Shown here one piece after another: positions 33,592 to 41,952 of a stretch of 64,000 bases of DNA (positions within the stretch are counted from its first letter, which is position 1; every line of letters starts with the position of its first letter). The stretch comes from Paranoxybacillus sp035645275. Lineage in GTDB: Bacteria; Bacillota; Bacilli; Bacillales; Anoxybacillaceae. The notes under the pieces were generated by a model that saw only the letters and a list, made by a program, of their open reading frames with translations, had not been told where the DNA came from and did no database searches. The DNA is taken from positions 186,001-250,000 of the forward strand of contig DASQMX010000031.1 of the NCBI GenBank assembly GCA_035645275.1, read 5' to 3'. The translations under genes and the position numbers were made by a program.

Positions 33592-35450
33592 TATGCCTTA
33601 GCCCCCTTTTTCTCCGCTTCAATAATTTCCTCTTTATGAATGTGGTAACCATGGTCATCGATCACAGAGCGCAAGAACATGGCTCCAAACGTAATTAATA
33701 GACCAACGATTCCAACCATTAAGCCCCAAGAATAATCTTTATAGTACATAAATCCGAACGAAGCAATGAATAATCCAAGTGAAATAACAAACGGCAAGAA
33801 TGAAGGGTTCGGCATATGAATGTCTCCAAGCGGTTCTGCCGGAGTTAAGCCTTTTTTACCTTCCATTTTCTCAACCCAAAACGCATCTAAACCACGAACA
33901 AGTGGAGTTTGCGCAAAGTTATACTCAGGTGCTGGAGATGAAACCGCCCATTCAAGCGTACGTCCGACTCCCCAAGCATCTGCTTCTGCTTTTTTACCTT
34001 TAACCGTTGTAATTACGATGTTAATTAAAAGAACAATCGTACCTGCCGCCATAAAGAAGGCACCAATTGTACTAATTAAGTTTCCAGTTTCCCAGCCTTG
34101 GCCTGGTAAGAATGTAAATACGCGACGCGGCATGCCCATTAAACCAAGGAAGTGTTGGATAAAGAATGTTAAATGGAATCCGGTAAAGAATAACCAGAAT
34201 GTCAACTTACCAAGCTTTTCGCTTAGCATTTTACCAAACATTTTTGGCCACCAATAATGTGTGCCTGCTAATAGAGCGAGTACTACCCCACCAACAATTA
34301 CATAGTGGAAGTGAGCAACGACGAAGTAGCTGTCATGATATTGATAGTCAGCCGGTGCTGTCGCGTTCATGACTCCAGTTACTCCACCCATAACGAAAGA
34401 AGGAATAAACCCAATAGCATATAACATTGGTGTTGTAAAGCGGATGTTTCCACCCCACATTGTAAATAACCAGTTAAAGATTTTAATACCTGTCGGAACA
34501 GCAATCGCCATTGTCGCAACCGCAAAAATTGCGTTTGCAATTGGTCCCATACCAGTCGTAAACATGTGGTGCGCCCACACCATGAATCCTAAAAAGCCGA
34601 TTAATACAACGGCAAATACCATTGAAGAGTATCCGAATAAACGTTTTTTAGAGAAAGTCGCGATAATTTCTGAGAAAATACCGAATGCCGGTAATACAAG
34701 AATATATACTTCAGGATGACCGAAAATCCAGAATAAATGCTCATAAATAATTGTGTTACCGCCTAACGCCGGATCGAAGAAGTTACCACCGAATAAGCGG
34801 TCCATCATCAGTAAGAGTAAGCCAGCCGTTAACGGCGGGAACGCAAATAAAATTAACGCAGAAGCAACAAATGTTGTCCAAGTAAACAATGGCATGCGCA
34901 TGTATGTCATACCTGGAGCACGCATATTAACAATTGTTACTAGGAAGTTAATACCACTAATTAATGTACCGAAACCTGAAACCTGTAAACCTAATACGTA
35001 AAAATCAATACCGTGTCCCGGTGACTCTAATGATAAAGACGCGTAAGATGTCCAACCAGCGTCAGGAGCTCCGCCTAAAAACCATGAACAGTTTAGGAAA
35101 AGTCCCCCGAAAAAGAATAACCAGAATCCTAATGCGTTTAAGAACGGGAACGCAACGTCGCGTGCACCGATTTGAATAGGTACAATCGCATTCATCAATG
35201 CGAATAATAAAGGCGTTGCCGCCAAGAAAATCATTGTTGTACCATGCATTGTTAACACTTCGTTATAAAAACCTGCGCTAACAAAATCGTTGTTAGGTAC
35301 CGCAAGCTGAATACGAATAATTAGTGCCTCAATACCGCCCATGATGAAGAAAATGCCACCGGCAATTAAGTAAAGAATGGCGATTTTCTTATGGTCAACC
35401 GTTGTCAGGTAGTCCCATATTAGGCTCTTTTTACGAGCTACTGTACTCAC
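33591..35450 (-). CDS. ctaD: Cytochrome c oxidase subunit I (caa3)
   Basis: Catalytic subunit with haem a, haem a3 and CuB; 619 residues and about 14 hydrophobic segments. Visible ligands and channel motifs: MHGTTMIFL (low-spin haem His), WIFGHPEVYILVLPAFG (CuB His and cross-linked Tyr), WAHHMF (CuB His pair) and VAHFHYVIVGG (haem ligands). It belongs with ctaC, E and F in the plasma membrane. Confidence 0.97.
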   Translation of the reverse strand: MSTVARKKSLIWDYLTTVDHKKIAILYLIAGGIFFIMGGIEALIIRIQLAVPNNDFVSAGFYNEVLTMHGTTMIFLAATPLLFALMNAIVPIQIGARDVAFPFLNALGFWLFFFGGLFLNCSWFLGGAPDAGWTSYASLSLESPGHGIDFYVLGLQVSGFGTLISGINFLVTIVNMRAPGMTYMRMPLFTWTTFVASALILFAFPPLTAGLLLLMMDRLFGGNFFDPALGGNTIIYEHLFWIFGHPEVYILVLPAFGIFSEIIATFSKKRLFGYSSMVFAVVLIGFLGFMVWAHHMFTTGMGPIANAIFAVATMAIAVPTGIKIFNWLFTMWGGNIRFTTPMLYAIGFIPSFVMGGVTGVMNATAPADYQYHDSYFVVAHFHYVIVGGVVLALLAGTHYWWPKMFGKMLSEKLGKLTFWLFFTGFHLTFFIQHFLGLMGMPRRVFTFLPGQGWETGNLISTIGAFFMAAGTIVLLINIVITTVKGKKAEADAWGVGRTLEWAVSSPAPEYNFAQTPLVRGLDAFWVEKMEGKKGLTPAEPLGDIHMPNPSFLPFVISLGLFIASFGFMYYKDYSWGLMVGIVGLLITFGAMFLRSVIDDHGYHIHKEEIIEAEKKGAKA

Positions 35451-35483
35451 AATGTAACCTCCCTTTTTACATAAATCCCCTTA

Positions 35484-36551
35484 TTACTCAACCTTTAGAC
35501 TCATTAAATATTTTGTTAAAGCATCAATTTGCTCATCGGTCAATTTGCCATATGTGTTTGTCATTTTATTACCAGGTTTAAGACTTTCTGGGTCTTTTAG
35601 CCATTTTTTCAAGTTTTCTTCGTTATGTTCTAAAATTCCTGCGATGCGCTCACGATCGCCAAAGTTTCCTAAGTTTGGCGCTGTACGTGCTTGTTCTGGA
35701 CGGTTATCAACCGGAGTAACCGCATGGCATCCGATACAGCTCTTATTGAAAATTGCTTCCCCTTCTTTTGCAACTGGATCAGTTACAACTGGTTTCGCAT
35801 TTTTCATTTTTTCAATCCATTGATTGAATTCATCTCTAGGAACTGCTTTTACTTTGAAGTCCATCAATGCATGGGAAGGACCGCAAAGCTCCGCACATTT
35901 ACCATAGAAAATGCCGCCTGCTTTTTCAGCATCCTCTTGGTCAAATTCTAACCAGAACTGGTTTTTGTTTTCCGTGTTTGTGTCCATTTTCCCGCCGACT
36001 GCAGGAATCCAGAATGAGTGTTTTACATCTGATGCTTTTAAGTTAAAATACACACGCTCATCAGTTGGAACCACTAAATCTTGGCTTGTAATTACGCCAT
36101 AGTCAGGATATTCAAATTCCCACCAATAAAGGTTTGCACGAACATTGACAACAAGCGTATCTTTATCGCGCTTCTCTTTGTTCATTGGTTTTACATCAGC
36201 AAGATCAAATGTTGCTTTAACCGTTGGAACTGCCAAGATAATTAAAAGGATAATTGGAATGACAGTCCAAATGATTTCAAGCTTGTGGCTTCCTTCCACC
36301 TGCTTTGGAATTTTGTTTTCTTCGCCTTTACGTTGACGGAAACGAATGACAACGTATACGAAGATAATCGTTACAACAATAATAACAAGAACCATAATGG
36401 CTGTGCTAAGCAGCATAAGCGAATACTGCATATCTGCTACTTCGCCGGCCGGTTGAAGCGCGGAAATAAACGGCTCTCCACAGCCAGCTAATACAAGCGC
36501 CATTACACTAAAAAGAGAAAATAAGCGCCAATTGAGTAGCCATTTCTTCAT
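35484..36551 (-). CDS. ctaC: Cytochrome c oxidase subunit II with fused cytochrome c (caa3)
   Basis: A 355-residue lipoprotein-type subunit: lipobox LAGC (Cys24), two membrane helices (about 42-70 and 93-112), a cupredoxin CuA domain with H178 and the CAELCGPSHALM cluster (C219, C223, H227, M230), and a C-terminal cytochrome c domain with CIGCH (272-276) and a later Met ligand. The fused cytochrome defines a caa3 oxidase. Confidence 0.97.
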   Translation of the reverse strand: MKKWLLNWRLFSLFSVMALVLAGCGEPFISALQPAGEVADMQYSLMLLSTAIMVLVIIVVTIIFVYVVIRFRQRKGEENKIPKQVEGSHKLEIIWTVIPIILLIILAVPTVKATFDLADVKPMNKEKRDKDTLVVNVRANLYWWEFEYPDYGVITSQDLVVPTDERVYFNLKASDVKHSFWIPAVGGKMDTNTENKNQFWLEFDQEDAEKAGGIFYGKCAELCGPSHALMDFKVKAVPRDEFNQWIEKMKNAKPVVTDPVAKEGEAIFNKSCIGCHAVTPVDNRPEQARTAPNLGNFGDRERIAGILEHNEENLKKWLKDPESLKPGNKMTNTYGKLTDEQIDALTKYLMSLKVE

Positions 36552-36601
36552 AGCCTAATCAAACCCCTCTTTCAATTTAGATAAAATAAAAATAATATAT
36601 A

Positions 36602-36630
36602 AATTCTTTCTTTATGTAATAGAAAGAATT
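36602..36630. other. Hairpin between ctaB and ctaC
   Basis: Perfect 10 bp AATTCTTTCT / AGAAAGAATT with a 9-base loop in the ctaB-ctaC gap; AT-rich sequence follows on the minus strand. It may attenuate read-through from ctaB or stabilise the ctaC 5' end. Confidence 0.5.
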
Positions 36631-36641
36631 ATAAACGACTA

Positions 36642-37577
36642 TTAGTCAATAGTAACAATCACCATTGCTACGAATAAAATGGTTAAATAATTCAACGAAT
36701 ATATAAACATCCACTTCGCCCATTTTAAATCATCTTTCATTTTAAATCCAGCAAGTCCCAATGCCAACCAGCCGATGTTTAACAATGTCGCGATGACAAG
36801 GAACGGGATACCTAATGAAAAAAGATAGAACGGAAGTGGAAGTAAACAAGCTACCCAAACAACCATTTGGCGTTTTGTAATGCCAAAACCATGAACAACC
36901 GGTAACATTGGAATACCAGCCGCACGATACTCTTCTGCCCGCTTCATCGCAAGCGCCAAAAAGTGTGGCGGCTGCCATATAAACATTAATAAAAATAATA
37001 CAAGCGGCACAACATGAAAACTTGAATCGACCGCTGTCCAGCCAATGACTGGAGGCACAGCCCCCGAAATGCTCCCGATGACCGTATTCAACGTATTATT
37101 CCGCTTTGACCACATTGTATACAAAAAGACGTAAGTAAATACACCGATAAGTCCAATAATCGCTGCGGTTACAGTCGTCATTAATAAACTCACTGTTCCA
37201 ATAACCACTAAAAAAATACCTAGCCAAAGCACTCGTTTTGGGTCCATTCTTCCAGTAACAGTCGGTCTTGATTTTGTCCGCTCCATCAAATAATCAATAT
37301 CGCGGTCAATATAATTGTTTAAACTGCACGAACCAGCAATAATCAATGCTGAACCAAACAGGGTAAAAAAGACAATATGAAGATTATCAAGAAAACCTTT
37401 CCCCATAAAATGTAATGCTAACCATAAGCCAGTAAATGTCGTAATTAAATTCGAATTTACAATTCCTATTTTCACAACAGCTAATAAATCTTTCCAAACG
37501 GTTGAATGTGTATACTCTTGAGGACCTTGCATCGCATTTGCATCGCCTTCATTTAATGCCCTCATATCCGCCATCAT
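36642..37577 (-). CDS. ctaB: Protohaem IX farnesyltransferase (haem O synthase)
   Basis: UbiA-family prenyltransferase that farnesylates haem B to haem O, the first step to haem A. The 311 residues have the two aspartate motifs NNYIDRDIDYLMERTKSRPT (near 106) and the later KRAEEYRAAGIPMLP region, with about nine membrane helices. AAGGAGG precedes ATG at 37577; ATG at 37574 is equally possible. Divergent from ctaA. Confidence 0.95.
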   Translation of the reverse strand: MMADMRALNEGDANAMQGPQEYTHSTVWKDLLAVVKIGIVNSNLITTFTGLWLALHFMGKGFLDNLHIVFFTLFGSALIIAGSCSLNNYIDRDIDYLMERTKSRPTVTGRMDPKRVLWLGIFLVVIGTVSLLMTTVTAAIIGLIGVFTYVFLYTMWSKRNNTLNTVIGSISGAVPPVIGWTAVDSSFHVVPLVLFLLMFIWQPPHFLALAMKRAEEYRAAGIPMLPVVHGFGITKRQMVVWVACLLPLPFYLFSLGIPFLVIATLLNIGWLALGLAGFKMKDDLKWAKWMFIYSLNYLTILFVAMVIVTID

Positions 37578-38054
37578 TAATTCCTCCTTAGTCCTAAATC
37601 AAAAAGACCCTCTAACCATTTCCATTGAAGGCGTTTCCATCGCTTCGTTATATTAAAAAATCTCAATTAGAAAATATTGCTAGGATAATAAAAAGATAAA
37701 CGCTTCATCTCTATATATTAAATCACATTTCATTGACAAATTGTGAAATTTTTTTGGATTATTTGTGTCAAAATTGTGACTGGCTGTATTTCTAAATACA
37801 ATATTAGCCAGAAAACAGCATTTTTATTGTATTCATTTATATTTCTAGCAAACTCATTAACAATATTCAACCTTTTTTACTATAATATTTATTTGTTTTT
37901 TACACGATCCATATTGTAAAATGATGATGTTTGCCGATTTTATTTTGCTCTCTTGCACTGTTTACGTTAAGATAATAGATGTAGATTTTTCGTCTATTTT
38001 ATTTTTTTACCATTATTGTCACATCGATATTTCTTAATCGAGAAGGTGAAGATT
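37578..38054. promoter_or_regulatory. ctaB-ctaA divergent control region with ResD-like sites
   Basis: An AT-rich gap of nearly 480 bases with no gene. TTGTGAAAT (37741-37749), TTTGTGTCA (37762-37770) and ATTGTGACT (37774-37782) form three related repeats that resemble ResD sites; ctaA and ctaB are ResD-dependent in B. subtilis. A CTGGCT / AGCCAG hairpin follows at about 37781-37812. No promoter with good boxes was found by eye. Confidence 0.4.
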
Positions 38055-39014
38055 TTGCAGCGTACATTAAAATGGTTTGCGGTTCTAACGACGATTGCGA
38101 TGCTGTTTGTTTTAATCGGTGGCGCTTTAGTAACAAAAACAGAATCAGGAATGGGATGTGGCCGGTCATGGCCATTATGCCACGGTGAACTAATTCCTTC
38201 CAACATCACCCCTGAGCTCTTAATTGAACTAAGCCACCGCGTCGTTTCTGGACTTGCTGGCTTAATGGTATTAGGATTGTCCATTTGGGCATGGCGCGCG
38301 ATTGGGCATGTGCGCGAAACAAAATTTCTTGCGCTTATTTCGTTTATATTTCTTGTTTTGCAAGGATTGATTGGAGCGGCTGCCGTCGTTTGGGGGCAAT
38401 CTGACTTTGTTCTTGCTTTACATTTTGGCATATCTCTGATTTCTTTTGCTTCCGTTTTTCTACTTACGCTACTCATTTTTGAAGTAGATAAAAAATTCGA
38501 CGCCGATTCAGTAGTGATTGATAAGAAAATGAAATTTCATATTTATGGAATTATCATATATAGTTACATCGTTGTATACACTGGGGCACTTGTTCGTCAT
38601 AAACTAGCAAGTTTAGCTTGCCCAAGCTGGCCACTTTGTTCAGAAAATCGTCCTTTTCCTATCCAACTTCACGAGTGGATACAAATGGGACACCGCTTGG
38701 CAGCTGGATTAATCTTTGTTTGGATTTTACTTGCTACGATTCAAGCACTAAAATCTTATCGGAATCAACGTGTGATATACTGGGGCTGGTTTGTTGCTCT
38801 TTTCCTTGTATCTGCACAAGTAATCACCGGTGCACTTATTGTGTTCACGAAACTAAATTTATATATTGCCTTAGCTCATGCCTTTTTCATTTCTTGCTTA
38901 TTCGGCGTACTCAGTTATTTAGTTTTATTAGCTGCTCGAAGCAAGCATAATGAACAAATGTTATCGCATTCCCCCAATCATGCGAAAAGAATGACCTCCA
39001 TCATAGTAAAATAA
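38055..39014 (+). CDS. ctaA: Haem A synthase
   Basis: Oxidises haem O to haem A. The TTG start at 38055 (MQRTLKWFAVLTT) has GAAGGTG 6-7 bases upstream and yields 319 residues (B. subtilis 306). Eight membrane helices; haem-ligand His residues lie in LSHRVVSG, LHFGISL, MGHRLAAG and LAHAFF, and the cysteine pairs GCGRSWPLC and ACPSWPLC are conserved. Its partner ctaB is divergent. Confidence 0.95.
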   Translation: MQRTLKWFAVLTTIAMLFVLIGGALVTKTESGMGCGRSWPLCHGELIPSNITPELLIELSHRVVSGLAGLMVLGLSIWAWRAIGHVRETKFLALISFIFLVLQGLIGAAAVVWGQSDFVLALHFGISLISFASVFLLTLLIFEVDKKFDADSVVIDKKMKFHIYGIIIYSYIVVYTGALVRHKLASLACPSWPLCSENRPFPIQLHEWIQMGHRLAAGLIFVWILLATIQALKSYRNQRVIYWGWFVALFLVSAQVITGALIVFTKLNLYIALAHAFFISCLFGVLSYLVLLAARSKHNEQMLSHSPNHAKRMTSIIVK

Positions 39015-39043
39015 AAAAACGAGGGACAAGCCCTCGTTTTTTT
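39013..39043 (+). terminator. Terminator after ctaA
   Basis: CGAGGG / CCCTCG extended by A-T pairs, ACAAG loop, T7. It starts at the ctaA stop codon and serves either strand. Confidence 0.92.
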
Positions 39044-39116
39044 ATTTGTATAAGAAATCAATTGCCCAGCTTTCTACTTATCTTAACAACTATTTCAACT
39101 GGATAATCCCTATGAA

Positions 39117-39776
39117 TTATAAACATTCATGAACGGTCATTACTAATTGCCTAGAGCTTTCAAAAGGAGACTCCGCCAAACTAATCGCCGTTATAACAGA
39201 AACACCATCAGCCCCTGCTTTTATTACCTCGCTTGCATTTTCTGCGTTAATGCCGCCAATGCCAACCATCGGGATTTGGATCCCATTCTTTCTAAGAGAT
39301 AGGATAAGGGAAGTACCTTGCACTTCTTTTGCGTCTTCTTTTGTTTTTGTCGGAAAAACGGGGCCTACTCCGATATAATCCGCCCCTTGCGCAATAGCTT
39401 TACGCGCTTCTTCAAGATTATGAACAGAAACACCAAGAATTTTGTCGCCAATTTTTTCACGAACACGCTCGGCAGACTCGTCTTCTTGCCCGATATGTAC
39501 GCCATCGGCATCAAGTGCAATAGCTAAGTCGACATCATCATTTACGATAAAAGGAACGCTATATTTTTTACATATGCTTTGAATTTCTTTCGCAAGCGCG
39601 TATTTTTTCTCTCCGGTTAAAGCGCCTTTCCCTTTTTCGCGAAATTGAAACAACGTAATTCCCCCCTCAAGCGCTTCGGTTATGACTTCCAAGGGGGCCT
39701 TTTGACAGTTATTACTTCCCATAATAAAATAAACTCTTAATAATTGTCTCATTTTCTCATCCGAAATTCTCACCAA
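39117..39776 (-). CDS. thiE: Thiamine-phosphate synthase
   Basis: Couples HMP-diphosphate with thiazole phosphate to give thiamine phosphate. TTG at 39776 (MVRISDEKMRQLL) follows GGAGG by 8 bases and aligns with the B. subtilis start MTRIS; the frame extends 22 codons upstream, overlapping thiD. TIM-barrel motifs TLFQFREKGKGALTGE, VNDDVDLAIALDADGVHIGQED, GVGPVFPTKTK and VGIGGI are intact. 219 residues. Confidence 0.93.
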   Translation of the reverse strand: MVRISDEKMRQLLRVYFIMGSNNCQKAPLEVITEALEGGITLFQFREKGKGALTGEKKYALAKEIQSICKKYSVPFIVNDDVDLAIALDADGVHIGQEDESAERVREKIGDKILGVSVHNLEEARKAIAQGADYIGVGPVFPTKTKEDAKEVQGTSLILSLRKNGIQIPMVGIGGINAENASEVIKAGADGVSVITAISLAESPFESSRQLVMTVHECL

Positions 39777-39814
39777 CGATTCATCCTCCAATTTCTTCAG
39801 CACTTTTGAGCCTC

Positions 39815-40621
39815 TTATCGTTTTTTCTCTCGATAAGCCCAATGATTGGTCGGTCCATGACCGCGCCCTATTCCTAATTCGTTTTCAATAGCTGCTTGAA
39901 TAAAATCTTTCGCTGTTTGTACAGCTTCTTTTACATTGCTTCCCTTTGCTAGTTCAGCCGTAATCGCTGCAGCAAATGTGCAGCCTGTTCCGTGTGTATG
40001 TTTCGTCTCGACCCTTTTGCTTTTAAAATAAGAAAATTGCTCACCATCATACAATAGATCGACCGCTTCACTTTCTCCTTCATCATGACCGCCTTTAATA
40101 ACGACATATTTTACACCTAGATCGTGTAAACGTTTGGCTGCTTTTTGGCGGTCTTCTAATGTGTGAATCGTCATTTCCGTTAACACTTCTGCCTCGGGAA
40201 TATTAGGCGTAATGACGGTTGCTAGCGGAAGTAAATCGTTTTTTAAAGCGCTTACCGCTTCATCTTGTAAAAGCGGTGCACCGCCTTTGGCAATCATGAC
40301 AGGATCGACCACAATATTTTTCCATCCAAATTGTTTAATTTTTTCAGCAACCGCTTGAATGATTTCGCTGCTGAAGAGCATCCCCGTTTTAACAGCATCT
40401 GTTCCTAAATCAGTTCCAATCGATTCAATTTGCTGTTTAACAGCTTCTACCGATAAAGGATATACCCCTTGTACCCCAAGTGTATTTTGCGCGGTAACCG
40501 CGGTTAATGCGGACATACCAAAAACTTTTAACTCTTGAAACGTTTTTAAATCGGCTTGAATGCCGGCACCGCCGCCGCTATCAGAACCGGCAATTGTTAA
40601 CGCTTTGTACACTTTCTTCAT
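39815..40621 (-). CDS. thiD: Bifunctional HMP kinase / HMP-phosphate kinase
   Basis: Ribokinase-fold enzyme making HMP diphosphate. ATG at 40621 (MKKVYKALTIAGSDS) follows AGGGGGAA, giving 268 residues. GSDSGGGAGIQADLKTF, the VDPVMIAKGG block and the anion-hole THGTGCTFAAAITAELA are present. A start 24 bases upstream would overlap thiM but lacks this spacing. It is the second gene of the TPP-riboswitch operon. Confidence 0.94.
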   Translation of the reverse strand: MKKVYKALTIAGSDSGGGAGIQADLKTFQELKVFGMSALTAVTAQNTLGVQGVYPLSVEAVKQQIESIGTDLGTDAVKTGMLFSSEIIQAVAEKIKQFGWKNIVVDPVMIAKGGAPLLQDEAVSALKNDLLPLATVITPNIPEAEVLTEMTIHTLEDRQKAAKRLHDLGVKYVVIKGGHDEGESEAVDLLYDGEQFSYFKSKRVETKHTHGTGCTFAAAITAELAKGSNVKEAVQTAKDFIQAAIENELGIGRGHGPTNHWAYREKKR

Positions 40622-40641
40622 TGTGATTCCCCCTAGTAAAC

Positions 40642-41454
40642 TCATCTTTTTTCAATCGAGCCATATTGGTTAATTTGTATAGCGCCTACTTTGGCGAGCT
40701 CGTTTAAAAACGCGATTTGAAAACTTCCTGGTCCTTCTTCGGCTTTTTTACTCGCTGCTACTTCAGCTGCCACTCCGTAGCTAACAAGCGCAGAGACGGC
40801 CGCTAAAACTAAGTCTTTCTCAACCGCTGCAAACGCTCCAATCACCGATGTTAATAAGCAGCCTGTACCCGTTACTTTTGTTAAAATCGGATGACCGTTA
40901 TGAATGACGTATGTCGTTTCACCATCAGTAACGACATCCTCTTTACCAGTAATCACGACAACCGTTCCTAATTGTTGTGCCGCTTTTTTCGCTAAGGCAA
41001 CAACATCTCCGTTTCCTTCTTGCGCATCGACGCCTTTAATGACCCAATTTTCTCCTATTACATTAGCAATCTCAGCGGCATTTCCTCTTATAATTGAGAC
41101 TTTTACTTCTTTAACAATCTTTCTTGCCGTTTCCGTTCGGTAAGCGGTGGCACCTGCGCCGACCGGATCAAAAATCACCGGTACTCCGTTTTCATTTGCT
41201 GATTTTCCTGCCATAAGCATCGCTTCGATTTCTGTTTCATTTAGCGTACCAATATTAAGCACAAGCGCTCCTGCTATTTTTGCCATATCAGCAACTTCTT
41301 CTTTTGCATATGCCATCACTGGGGAAGCGCCTAATGCTAAAAGACCGTTAGCGGTAAAATTTGTCACAACGACATTTGTAATATTATGGACAAGCGGATT
41401 CACTTGGCGTACTTTTTCTAACGTTTTTACAATTTCTTTAATATTCATAATCAC
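40642..41454 (-). CDS. thiM: Hydroxyethylthiazole kinase
   Basis: Phosphorylates the thiazole moiety for salvage. The 270 residues contain PLVHNITNVVVTNFTANGLLALGASPVMAYA, VFDPVGAGATAYR (as IFDPVGAGATAYR) and the GTGC active-site block TGTGCLLTSVIGAF. GTG at 41454 has AAAGG 7 bases upstream; ATG at 41448 is the alternative. First gene of the operon, after the TPP riboswitch. Confidence 0.95.
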   Translation of the reverse strand: MIMNIKEIVKTLEKVRQVNPLVHNITNVVVTNFTANGLLALGASPVMAYAKEEVADMAKIAGALVLNIGTLNETEIEAMLMAGKSANENGVPVIFDPVGAGATAYRTETARKIVKEVKVSIIRGNAAEIANVIGENWVIKGVDAQEGNGDVVALAKKAAQQLGTVVVITGKEDVVTDGETTYVIHNGHPILTKVTGTGCLLTSVIGAFAAVEKDLVLAAVSALVSYGVAAEVAASKKAEEGPGSFQIAFLNELAKVGAIQINQYGSIEKR

Positions 41455-41572
41455 ATTTCATCCTTTCCCTCAATACGTACGGTATGGAATAAGCAAACAA
41501 CTTCTGAACATGATGAAATTCGGCTTCTGAAGAATGTTCCTGCTTCATAAACGGATAGATGTTGTCAATCAT
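41438..41572 (-). pseudogene. Possible decayed small gene in the thi leader
   Basis: A 44-residue frame starting MIDNIYPFMKQEHSSEAEFH has coding-like composition but no ribosome binding site and overlaps thiM. Just upstream, ATG at 41615 opens MFKERIGRYHALARND in another frame, ending at 41565. Joined by a one-base shift they would make one protein of about 60 residues. No family is recognised; it may be a chance overlap. Confidence 0.3.
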
Positions 41573-41620
41573 TTCTTGCTAATGCATGATATCTTCCAAT
41601 CCTTTCTTTGAACATAATAA

Positions 41621-41752
41621 AAAAGCACTTTGCGCGTAAGCAAAGTGCCTATTAGTCCCTTATCACTTTCCCTACGCTGGCATTACCCAACAGGTTCAAA
41701 CGGTCAACGACGGATTAGTCGTACTCTCAGCCTGATTCCACAGGCTCCCGCC
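41621..41752 (-). promoter_or_regulatory. TPP riboswitch with terminator
   Basis: The minus strand reads CAGGCTGAGAG then GAACCTG and GGGTAATGCCAGCGTAGGGA, the THI-box aptamer signatures (about 41655-41752). A GCACTTTGC / GCAAAGTGC hairpin followed by T6 (41621-41648) is the expression platform. Thiamine pyrophosphate should stop transcription before thiM. Confidence 0.96.
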
Positions 41753-41856
41753 AAAAAATTTATTTTCATATACTCAAAGTCTACTTCTTCTAAAAAAAGA
41801 ATACAAGAAAAACAAAAAACGTTAAGAAATTGTTTGCCCGTTCCTTACAAAAAAGT

Positions 41857-41942
41857 AGCTGCCCCGTAAATGTCTGACCTCACTTGCATTTCACAATATA
41901 TATTGTGTTGTAGGGTCTGACACCTTGTTTTTGGGGCAGCCT
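41857..41942 (-). repeat. Three-tier palindromic repeat with CCCC-type outer arms
   Basis: Outer arms AGCTGCCCC / GGGGCAGCCT, middle arms TGTCTGACCTCAC / TAGGGTCTGACAC (T-centred, so minus orientation), inner stem CACAATAT / ATATTGTG. It lies 10 bases beyond the pyc stop and upstream of the thi riboswitch. Confidence 0.85.
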
Positions 41943-41952
41943 CCTTATTATT

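Noticed and set aside
33800..35179. Several plus-strand open frames opposite ctaD
   Set aside because: They are antisense shadows of a long conserved oxidase gene; their products are low-complexity and have no ribosome binding sites.
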